This document shows positions 26,658 through 33,548 of a DNA stretch of 64,000 nucleotides, piece by piece (position 1 is the first letter of the stretch; each line of letters opens with the position of its first letter). The stretch is taken from contig CAWJGZ010000003.1 of the NCBI GenBank assembly GCA_963842505.1, positions 62,001 to 126,000 on the forward strand, given 5' to 3'. The notes beneath the pieces are model-generated. The model was not told the DNA's origin and did no database searches. It saw only the letters and a list, made by a program, of their open reading frames with translations. This DNA is from PALSA-129 sp963842505. GTDB lineage: Bacteria > Acidobacteriota > Terriglobia > Bryobacterales > Bryobacteraceae. A program made the position numbers and the translations under genes.

Positions 26658-27845
26658 ATGAATACTCCCATAACGGTCTCGGACCGGCGGCAATTCGTCA
26701 AAGCGGCACTCATCACGGCGGCCTCTTATGGCCGCATTCTCGGAGCCAACGACCGGATCCGGATCGGCGCCATCGGCACCGGGCAGCGGGGCCAGACAAT
26801 TCTCGGCTTTCTCAATCAGCTCGAGTCGAATGACATCGTGGCGCTCTGCGACGTCTACAAGCCGCATCTTGCCACCACCCGGGCGGCGCACGCCCCCAAT
26901 GCCCAGGAGTACGCGGACCACCACGAGCTGCTGGACCGCAAGGACGTGGATGCCGTGGTGATCGCTACCCCCGACCATTGGCACGTGCCGATCCTCCTGG
27001 ATGCCCTGCGCGCGGGGAAAGACATTTACTGCGAAAAGCCGGTCACTCACACGCTGGAAGAAAGCGAACCGCTCATCGCCGCGGTGCGCGAATCGGGGCG
27101 CGTGGTCCAGATCGGCCTCCAGCAGAGAAGCTGGGAGCACTTCGCGCGGGCGCGAAACGAAATTGCGGACGGCAGGTTGGGCCAGGTGACGCTAATTCGC
27201 ACCTACTGGTATCAGAACCATCTTTCGCCAGGCAGGCCGGGGAATTTCGATACCGCCAAACTGGATTGGAAGCGGTTCCTGGGCCCCGCGTCGGATCGCG
27301 CATTCGATGCCGATCAATACGCCAACTGGCGCTGGTATTGGGATTTCGGAGGCGGCGCCATGACCGACCTGTTCGTCCACTGGGTGGATGTGGCGCATTG
27401 GTTCATGGGTGTCGATATGCCTGAGCGCGCAACCGCTAACGGCATGACCGCGATTCTGGCCCAACGGCAAACGCCCGACACCATGAGCGCCGCGCTCTCA
27501 TACCCGGGACATGCCATGGTGGAATTCGACTGTGCGCTGGTGGGATACATCGAAGGCGGTGGGCTGATGATTCGCGGCACGAAGGCGGCGATGCGGTTAT
27601 GGCGCGGCGGTTTTTCGGTCTATCCGGAGTTCCCGCAGTACAGCGAGCGGCCCGACCCGGCCAATGCGATCCTGGAAGTGCAGTCCACCGGCGATGGGAC
27701 GCTGGACCACGTGAAGAATTTTCTGGATTGTGTGAAGTCGCGCCATGCGGCCAACGCGCCCGTGGAGATCGGGGTTTCGGCGGCGCGCGCGGGCCACATC
27801 GCGAACCTCGCCCTGCGCGGCGGCGGAGTCTGGCGGCGCGCCTGA
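26658..27845 (+). CDS. Tat-exported Gfo/Idh/MocA-family oxidoreductase
   Basis: A 395-residue protein from ATG 26658, chosen because it opens MNTPITVSDRRQFVKAAL, a twin-arginine leader; an upstream in-frame ATG would put an implausible segment ahead of it. The Rossmann fold is IRIGAIGTGQRGQTILGF. TPDHWHVPIL and YCEKPVTHTLEES supply the conserved DHWH and EKP motifs, and GGGAMTDLFVHWVDVAHWFM supplies the catalytic histidine region. It probably dehydrogenates a sugar or glycoside in the periplasm. A sugar isomerase gene follows after 52 bp on the same strand. Confidence 0.9.
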   Translation: MNTPITVSDRRQFVKAALITAASYGRILGANDRIRIGAIGTGQRGQTILGFLNQLESNDIVALCDVYKPHLATTRAAHAPNAQEYADHHELLDRKDVDAVVIATPDHWHVPILLDALRAGKDIYCEKPVTHTLEESEPLIAAVRESGRVVQIGLQQRSWEHFARARNEIADGRLGQVTLIRTYWYQNHLSPGRPGNFDTAKLDWKRFLGPASDRAFDADQYANWRWYWDFGGGAMTDLFVHWVDVAHWFMGVDMPERATANGMTAILAQRQTPDTMSAALSYPGHAMVEFDCALVGYIEGGGLMIRGTKAAMRLWRGGFSVYPEFPQYSERPDPANAILEVQSTGDGTLDHVKNFLDCVKSRHAANAPVEIGVSAARAGHIANLALRGGGVWRRA

Positions 27846-27897
27846 TTTTGCGGCACGCCGATGGGCGCTACAATACTGGCCGGCAAAAGAGGCAACG

Positions 27898-28788
27898 ATG
27901 CTCTATAGCAGACGAGAAGCCGGAAGAGCCCTGCTGGCCGCTCTGCCGGCCCTGAAAGCTCTCGGCGCCGCCCGGATGCACTCGAAATTCGCGGGCGTGC
28001 AGATCGGCGCCATCACTTACAGCTTCGGCTCCATGAAATTGGACGATGTCATTCGCGCATTCGTGGATATCGGGCTGGACGAAATGGAACTGATGTCTGA
28101 GACCGCCGAAGCGGCCGCCGGCTTGCCGCCTGGTGGCGGCGCGGCGCGCTCGCAGGAGATCCTCCAGTGGCGGAAGTCCGTCTCGATGGACAGGTTCAAG
28201 GAGATTCGCGACAAGGCGAACCGCGCCGGTATCCAGATCGCGATCCTCTGCTTCAACATGAACGAGTCGGTCACCGACGACGAGATGGATTATGCCTTCC
28301 TGCTGGCCAATGCCCTGGGCGCCAGAGCTATCTCCACCAGCACGAAGGTGACGGTGGCGAAGCGCGTCACGCCCTTCGCCGAGAAATACAAAATGCCGAT
28401 CGGTTTTCACGGCCACGATAACAACACCGATCCCAACGAAACCGGTTCTTTGGAAAGCTATGAAAAGGTGCTTTCGTTCGGAAAGTACAATGCGGTGAAT
28501 CTGGATATCGGCCACTTTACCGCTTGTAACTACGATGCCGTAGCCTTTATCAAGGAGCATCACGCGCGCATCACCAATTTGCATCTCAAGGACCGGAAGA
28601 GGGATCACGGACCGAACACCCCATGGGGCCAGGGCGATACACCCATCAAGCCGGTGTTGCAATTGCTCAAGCAGGAAAAATACGGCATCCCCGCTAACAT
28701 CGAGATGGAGTATGCGATTCCGCCGGGATCCGACCGTGTGGCGGAGGTGAAGAAGTGCCTCGCATACTGCAAACAGGCTTTGGCGTGA
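27898..28788 (+). CDS. Sugar phosphate isomerase/epimerase-like, Tat-type leader
   Basis: A 296-residue TIM-barrel protein. ATG 27898 has AGAGG five bases upstream and gives the leader MLYSRREAGRALLAALPALK, resembling a Tat signal; the longer in-frame reading would run into the Gfo gene. Barrel motifs are DEMELMSE near residue 61, GFHGHDNNTDPNE near 170, LDIGHFTACNYD near 200, NLHLKDRKRDHG near 226 and IEMEYAIPPGSD near 270, which give the Glu/His/Asp metal ligands. If exported, it would epimerise or isomerise sugars outside the cytoplasm together with the neighbouring Gfo/Idh/MocA enzyme. Confidence 0.85.
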   Translation: MLYSRREAGRALLAALPALKALGAARMHSKFAGVQIGAITYSFGSMKLDDVIRAFVDIGLDEMELMSETAEAAAGLPPGGGAARSQEILQWRKSVSMDRFKEIRDKANRAGIQIAILCFNMNESVTDDEMDYAFLLANALGARAISTSTKVTVAKRVTPFAEKYKMPIGFHGHDNNTDPNETGSLESYEKVLSFGKYNAVNLDIGHFTACNYDAVAFIKEHHARITNLHLKDRKRDHGPNTPWGQGDTPIKPVLQLLKQEKYGIPANIEMEYAIPPGSDRVAEVKKCLAYCKQALA

Positions 28789-28813
28789 GGGACTAAGCGC
28801 CAACCGAACCCCG

Positions 28814-30505
28814 CTACCAGAGGCGCCAATCGCCGCGCGCAATCACCCATAGGGCAAGCAGAGCGTTGGTCGTGGCGTGAGCGGCCACCGCCTCCCCGAT
28901 TCTTCCTCGCCGCCGCAGCACCAAAGCGTACACCAGCCCTGCCAGCGAGCCGGCGAACCACCGGGCGCCATGCATCAGGCCGAATGCTACTGACGATCCC
29001 AGCAGGGCAAAGAGCGAAGCGTTCCGGAAGTCGATGCCTTCAAAATCGGCGGAGACCAGGCGGCGCAGCAGGAACCCGCGAAAGGCTAACTCCTCCGCGA
29101 TCGGCACGGTGACGACGGCCCCCAGAGTGCGCAGCGCGAGCCATACCATCCAGCCCGCGCCGTGGCCCGGAATCAGGCCGGAACCGGTTCCACTGGCGTA
29201 ACTCGGGGCTGCCAGGCGATCGAGCGCAATCCACAACGCGAACACTACTGCGCCGGCAGCCGGACCCAGCCAGCCAAAGGCCCAATTCAGCTTGACGTAC
29301 TTCTTGCGGTAGCACCACAATACCCCGGCGGCGGCGAACAAACGCAGCGGATAGAGCCATTCAAAGCGGCCGGCAACAGCCCGCGAAACCATGCCTGCGG
29401 CCAGAATTGCCAGGAACGGCGCCAAATATAGCGCGGCCGGATTATCGGCGCGGCTGTCGGCGGGGGCTGGCTGGGGCCGGCTCACGGCAATCCAGGGCAC
29501 GTGTTGCGATCCCAAAACCAGACCCAAGGCAACCACGTTGAAAGCGATCCAGCCGGCTTGTGAGTGAAAACCCCCGGCCGCGATGCTGGGCGCGCCGGCA
29601 TTGCCGATCAGAATCAGCGCGGCGATGCGGGCGCTGTTCAACAGGAACGCGATTCCCAGGCTCGCAGGCACCAGTAGTATGGCTTGGGGAAAGCGCAACT
29701 CCTGGCGGAAAAGCCACAACCACAGCACCCCGAATACCAGCATCAGGCCGACGCCTTCGAGCCCGGAACATGCCGGATCTATGATCACCGTAAAAGATGT
29801 GCTACCAATGGTCGCGGTGGCTGGCTCCGAGACGACGCGCGAAAGGAATAAGCCGAGTAAGAACTTGACGATGATGAAGGTTGTCCGGGTAGCTGGCTCC
29901 CAAAGCAGGCGGAGCGCCTGGCCCAGCCAGCAGACAACTATTGCCGTGACGGCGGCATAGGCCCACGTATTGCCGGTGCAGCGGACCAGCCCCGGCCAGG
30001 TTTCCGGCGGCAGAAACGCAGCGGCGGCCAGCACAATCGCCACAAGGCCGGATGCAACCCAGGCCAGAGCGGCGCCGTCCGTCCATGGCCCAAGCGCGCT
30101 TCCGCCAAATAGGATTCGCGAAAGAAAGGCAAACACTGCCAGTGAGCCAAAGTGGCCTGCGAGAAAAGCCGGTCGAACGGGAAGCTGTGCGGATCTTCGG
30201 CTTATCTCCCGCAGCACAGGCTTGGCCCGAAGGTAGCCGAAGACCAGAAAAAGCGCCGCGCACGCCACAAGCGCCCGCAGAATCCATGCCCCCCAGTGGC
30301 TGATGAAGCGTGTGAGAACATAATCCCGGCTGAGCGATGCCGTATCCAGCCAAACCGATATGGCGATGAGTTCGGGGATAAACAGCAGAGCGATCCAGGC
30401 AACCCGCTGCTCCACCGTCGAGGCAGTCAACCCTGATAGAAGCGACTGCGCGGGCGGACGGCTGGACGCCGCTGGCCCCGGTTGGCGCTGGATGAGCTCA
30501 GGCAA
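28814..30505 (-). CDS. Exosortase E / CAAX-protease fusion (VPEID-CTERM system)
   Basis: A 563-residue membrane protein with two catalytic halves. The exosortase half has C246 in IDPACSGLEGVG, R293 in LLNSARIAAL and H314 in GGFHSQAGW, the transpeptidase-like Cys/Arg/His triad. The C-terminal CPBP/Abi (CAAX-type) half has AEELAFRGFLLRRL (E471, E472, R476), FGLMHGARW (H512) and H543. This fusion defines exosortase E of VPEID-CTERM systems, which processes C-terminal sorting signals at the inner membrane. The TTG at 30505 lacks a clear ribosome site, so the start is uncertain. The adjacent 54-residue gene supplies a matching substrate. Confidence 0.92.
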   Translation of the reverse strand: MPELIQRQPGPAASSRPPAQSLLSGLTASTVEQRVAWIALLFIPELIAISVWLDTASLSRDYVLTRFISHWGAWILRALVACAALFLVFGYLRAKPVLREISRRSAQLPVRPAFLAGHFGSLAVFAFLSRILFGGSALGPWTDGAALAWVASGLVAIVLAAAAFLPPETWPGLVRCTGNTWAYAAVTAIVVCWLGQALRLLWEPATRTTFIIVKFLLGLFLSRVVSEPATATIGSTSFTVIIDPACSGLEGVGLMLVFGVLWLWLFRQELRFPQAILLVPASLGIAFLLNSARIAALILIGNAGAPSIAAGGFHSQAGWIAFNVVALGLVLGSQHVPWIAVSRPQPAPADSRADNPAALYLAPFLAILAAGMVSRAVAGRFEWLYPLRLFAAAGVLWCYRKKYVKLNWAFGWLGPAAGAVVFALWIALDRLAAPSYASGTGSGLIPGHGAGWMVWLALRTLGAVVTVPIAEELAFRGFLLRRLVSADFEGIDFRNASLFALLGSSVAFGLMHGARWFAGSLAGLVYALVLRRRGRIGEAVAAHATTNALLALWVIARGDWRLW

Positions 30506-30523
30506 GAGGCAACGAGGAAAGTC

Positions 30524-30547
30524 CCCCCGAGGCGCGCGCCTCGGGGG
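30524..30547. repeat. Perfect 24-bp palindrome between substrate and exosortase genes
   Basis: CCCCCGAGGCGC followed directly by GCGCCTCGGGGG, downstream of the PEID-CTERM gene and before the exosortase start. It may attenuate transcription so that the small substrate is made in excess over the exosortase. No T-run is present. Confidence 0.65.
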
Positions 30548-30564
30548 CTGGTTAGATCGGGGCC

Positions 30565-30729
30565 TTAGCTTTTTCTGCGGCCCCGAATGACGAGCAACGC
30601 ACCGGCGATCAGGGCGAGTGCGTTTGCACCCGAGCCCGGATCGATCTCGGGAGCTGCTCCAGCAGCTTGCGCCGCGGCCAAAACAGAAGCCCCGACACAG
30701 AGCAGCGCTATCGCAATGAGTTTTTTCAC
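30565..30729 (-). CDS. 54-residue PEID-CTERM sorting-signal protein
   Basis: A short gene starting at GTG, with AAGGAGGG (30735-30742) five bases upstream. The product opens with a signal peptide (MKKLIAIALLCVGASVLAAA, then QA). The motif PEIDPGSGAN follows at residues 27-36, then a hydrophobic helix (ALALIAGALLVI) and a basic tail RGRRKS. This is the tripartite layout of PEP-CTERM/VPEID-CTERM sorting signals and fits the exosortase E next to it. Only about four residues separate a likely signal peptidase site from the PEID motif, so the mature product would be a very short peptide or anchor. Too short for usual gene callers. Confidence 0.88.
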   Translation of the reverse strand: MKKLIAIALLCVGASVLAAAQAAGAAPEIDPGSGANALALIAGALLVIRGRRKS

Positions 30730-30788
30730 AGTCTCCCTCCTTATTGTTTCGCGTCGACTGGCTCTCTCTTAGCCGTCGATATCACCGA

Positions 30789-30817
30789 ATTCTGACTGAG
30801 TGCACGGCGGAAGTCAA
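30789..30817 (-). promoter_or_regulatory. Candidate promoter of the PEID-CTERM gene
   Basis: A -35 box TTGACT (30812-30817) and -10 box CAGAAT (30789-30794) separated by 17 bp, about 60 bp before the GTG start. The -35 overlaps the end of the lipid kinase gene. Confidence 0.45.
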
Positions 30818-31782
30818 TGGTCCCGTGGATCTTCTGTGTCTTTGTGTGTTGTATTTCGTACTGTCGGTCCTGTACCTGCCGGCGGAAAAATGAAGCGCAA
30901 AGCTCGCGGCAGCACTTCGATTTCGAGCGGCAGCGTTCCGACGGGTTCGCCGTCGAGTTCCACGGGCACCTCGGTTTCCGCTTCCGCCCGCACGCGCGCG
31001 GCGCGCCAGTGGCGGACTTTGGGGTGCGAGTAGAGCGCGCCCGAATAAAGGATCGGCAGATGCGCCGCCACCTCAACCAGGCTGACGCGCTCCACCACCG
31101 TGATATCGGCGAGGCCGTCCTGAATGTCGGCTGCCGGCGCAATGCGGATGCCGCCGCCCTGGTATTGGCCGTTGGCCACCGCCGCCGTGGTGATGTCGAA
31201 GGCAGCGGACGGGCAATCGTCGAGCCACAATGTCACTGGGAAAGATCGGCCGCGTGCCAGCGCCGGAATGGCCGCGGCAAGGTACCGGGCGCCACCCGGC
31301 ACGGCGCGGTACCAATGCCGCATTCCAAGAGCGGCCACGGCGCCGAGGCCGAAGCTGGCGGCATTGAGGAAGCAGCGCTCGGCGGGAGCGCCGCTGGGCG
31401 AACGGAAGCGCGCGCGAAACACGTCAATGTGGCGGGATTCCCCGGCGGCCAGAGCGCCCACCGCCGGCGCCAGCCCTGCCAGTCCGAGCGTGCGGGCAAA
31501 GTCGCCGCCGCTTGCCAGGGGCAGCACGCCGACCCGCGCATCACATGATCCCATAAGGATCCCGTTCACTACCTCGTTCAGAGTCCCGTCGCCTCCAGCG
31601 GCGATCAGCAGGTCGTATCCAGCGTCCGCCAGTTCGCGGGCTAGAACCGTGGCATGGCCGGGACCTTCGGTGAAACAGACCTTGACCGGCCCGAGCCGCT
31701 CCGCCAGCATGCGGGCCGCCCGAGGCCAGCGGCGGCGCGCGGCGCCGGAACCGGCACGGGGATTGACGATAGCGGCGGTCAC
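30814..31782 (-). CDS. Diacylglycerol/lipid kinase family protein (YegS-like)
   Basis: A 322-residue protein of the DAGK catalytic family. It has AAIVNPRAGSG at the N-terminus for nucleotide binding and AAGGDGTLNEVVNGI near residue 62. GVLPLASGGDFARTLG is the variant of the usual GNDFAR motif. A beta-rich C-terminal domain follows. Such kinases phosphorylate diacylglycerol, ceramide or long-chain bases at the inner membrane face. The GTG start overlaps the EEP-family stop by four bases (GTGA). The last residues (TTHKDTEDPRDH) look like read-through into repeat-like intergenic DNA rather than a conserved end. Confidence 0.88.
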   Translation of the reverse strand: MTAAIVNPRAGSGAARRRWPRAARMLAERLGPVKVCFTEGPGHATVLARELADAGYDLLIAAGGDGTLNEVVNGILMGSCDARVGVLPLASGGDFARTLGLAGLAPAVGALAAGESRHIDVFRARFRSPSGAPAERCFLNAASFGLGAVAALGMRHWYRAVPGGARYLAAAIPALARGRSFPVTLWLDDCPSAAFDITTAAVANGQYQGGGIRIAPAADIQDGLADITVVERVSLVEVAAHLPILYSGALYSHPKVRHWRAARVRAEAETEVPVELDGEPVGTLPLEIEVLPRALRFIFPPAGTGPTVRNTTHKDTEDPRDH

Positions 31783-32960
31783 GGTACGACATCCACGCCG
31801 ATGGCGTCGTGATCCGACATGGGCGCCGTCCGGCCCTCACGGAGGTCGTGAATCACCACGGGGTTTTCCACGCGCAGGCCGCGGGTGGCGAACCAGTCCA
31901 GCTTCATGGGGCATCGCCCCTGTTGGTTGCGCAAGGCCCAACGGATGAAGGCGAAGCACCACTCCGGCACCCACTCGCGCAGGTTTCCGGTGGCGCGCGG
32001 ATCGCACACGTCGTAGCACATGGTGTGTTCGCCCATACGGTTCGAGCGTTGGTATTCGAATCCGCGGTCGGTCAGCAACTGAAACAGTCTGCGTTCGAAC
32101 CGGCGCTCGGGGTGAAGGTAGTGGTTGCGGATGACGTGGTCCACGCCCATCAGGACGCGCAACCAGAAGCCCAGAATGGCGCGGAAGGCGTGCGACGAAT
32201 CGTAGGTGCTGGTGTTCCAGTCGCCGCCCAGGATCACGGGCAGGCCGGGAGCCAGGGCATCCAGAACGCGGCGCATTTGTTCGCGCCGGTGCCGCTGGGT
32301 GGACTGGGCGTCCAGGTGTACGGAAACCGCGTGGAGCGAAAGATTCGGGAAATCGATCCGGGCGGCCACGGCGGCCTGGCGGCCGAGGCGCTTCTCGCGA
32401 TGCGCCATCTTGTCCACGCCGTTGTCGAGCGGGATCACACGGATGTCGCGCATCGGATAGCGGCTCAGGATGGCGTTGCCGTGAAGTCCGTAGGTGTTAT
32501 CGCCCTCCACGTGCCGCTCCACGCCGGAGCCCTTTCCCAAGGCGATGTAGCAGGGCGCGAAGACCTGGGCCATCCCCAGTTCGCGCGCCAGCACTTCGGC
32601 TACCATGCGGTTGCCCGAACGCGCCATTCCCGCATCGGCTTCGGTGATCAGCAGAACGTCGCAGGTCTTCAGGTAGGGGTGCGAACGGAAGGCTTCCAGT
32701 TGCGCCTCCAACTCGGTGCCGCGCTCAATGTTCCAGGCCAGAACGCGGTAGCGCACTCGCGCCGGGGCTTCCTGATGGCGAAAGTCGGCGATGTGCGGCG
32801 TGGCGAGAGATCGGGCAACCAGTGGGGCTATGGCGCGGTAAGCCGGGTGGACCTCCATTGCGGCGGTCGAACGGCACTGAGCCAAGGCTTCCAGACGGGG
32901 CAGAATCTCGCGCGCCACGGCGGCATAGAATTGCTCCTGGGGTGCGTCGTCTACTCGCAT
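31779..32960 (-). CDS. Endonuclease/exonuclease/phosphatase (EEP) family hydrolase
   Basis: A 393-residue protein with EEP-fold motifs: VLAWNIERG near residue 74 (metal-binding Asn/Glu), LLITEADAGMARSGN near 103, LHAVSVHLDAQ near 216, LGGDWNTSTYDSS near 250 and the final MSDHDAIGVDV carrying the catalytic His. An N-terminal extension of about 60 residues precedes the fold. No signal peptide is apparent. The family includes nucleases, sphingomyelinases and inositol phosphatases. Coupling to a lipid kinase gene by overlap favours a lipid or phosphoester substrate over DNA, but this is inference. Confidence 0.85.
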   Translation of the reverse strand: MRVDDAPQEQFYAAVAREILPRLEALAQCRSTAAMEVHPAYRAIAPLVARSLATPHIADFRHQEAPARVRYRVLAWNIERGTELEAQLEAFRSHPYLKTCDVLLITEADAGMARSGNRMVAEVLARELGMAQVFAPCYIALGKGSGVERHVEGDNTYGLHGNAILSRYPMRDIRVIPLDNGVDKMAHREKRLGRQAAVAARIDFPNLSLHAVSVHLDAQSTQRHRREQMRRVLDALAPGLPVILGGDWNTSTYDSSHAFRAILGFWLRVLMGVDHVIRNHYLHPERRFERRLFQLLTDRGFEYQRSNRMGEHTMCYDVCDPRATGNLREWVPEWCFAFIRWALRNQQGRCPMKLDWFATRGLRVENPVVIHDLREGRTAPMSDHDAIGVDVVP

Positions 32961-33051
32961 TCGAATCGGCTGTGCTCGCCTGAGATCGTAGCAAACCTGG
33001 GCCCCGAAGCGGCGCCGCTCCGCGCGCGGCTCATAGGCGGCACGCTCGGTA

Positions 33052-33351
33052 TTACTGCTTCGGCGCCACCTTCACGTCGGTAACGTAATACTTCTCGCCT
33101 TGCACCACCACAACGGCATCAATATGGTCGCCCACGTGAAGTTTCGCCAGTTCGGAATCCGGCTTCACGGGATATTCCATGGTCATCGGTTCCATCCAGT
33201 CGCCAATCTTGCCGGCGGCGATGGTAGCGGTCTTGGCGGTGGGATCGAGCGCTCTCACATCGCCTTGCATGGGATACCGTTTCGCCGTCTCCCGGGCGCC
33301 GCAACCCATCAGGGCCAGCGCCAGGCATAGCAGACAAATTCCTTTGGTCAT
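33052..33351 (-). CDS. CusF-like copper-binding lipoprotein
   Basis: About 99 residues from ATG 33351 (MTKGICLLCLALALMGCG), which gives a lipobox LALMGC. The rest is a small beta-barrel with KIGDWMEPMTMEYPV, matching the Trp-x-x-Met-x-Met copper/silver site of CusF-type proteins, and a final GDHIDAVVVVQGEKYYVTDV strand. The histidine ligand expected a few residues before the Trp is replaced by Ala or Gly here (TIAAGKI). It should be tethered in the periplasm. No efflux pump genes are nearby, so a general metal-handling or unrelated role is possible. Confidence 0.75.
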   Translation of the reverse strand: MTKGICLLCLALALMGCGARETAKRYPMQGDVRALDPTAKTATIAAGKIGDWMEPMTMEYPVKPDSELAKLHVGDHIDAVVVVQGEKYYVTDVKVAPKQ

Positions 33352-33395
33352 GGTTTCTTGTCGTCCCAAAACGGGGCTGCGGGTTTGACCTCCGC

Positions 33396-33413
33396 CCGGG
33401 GAAATCTCCCCGG
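33396..33413 (-). terminator. Hairpin between the S9 peptidase and CusF-like genes
   Basis: Stem CCGGGGA/TCCCCGG with loop AATC in the gap between the stop of the S9 peptidase at 33549 and the start of the next leftward gene. A likely transcription stop, although no T-run follows. Confidence 0.45.
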
Positions 33414-33548
33414 AGATGGCAGCAAGTGATTCCTCCTACCGGAGATTATACTCTTGCGGGCCGCGCCGCCTGGCCGGTCGGTGGCCGGGTTCGGGGTCCG
33501 GCGGCATTGCAACGCGACACCCTCGCCCGCCTGGTGATATCGCCCCGC

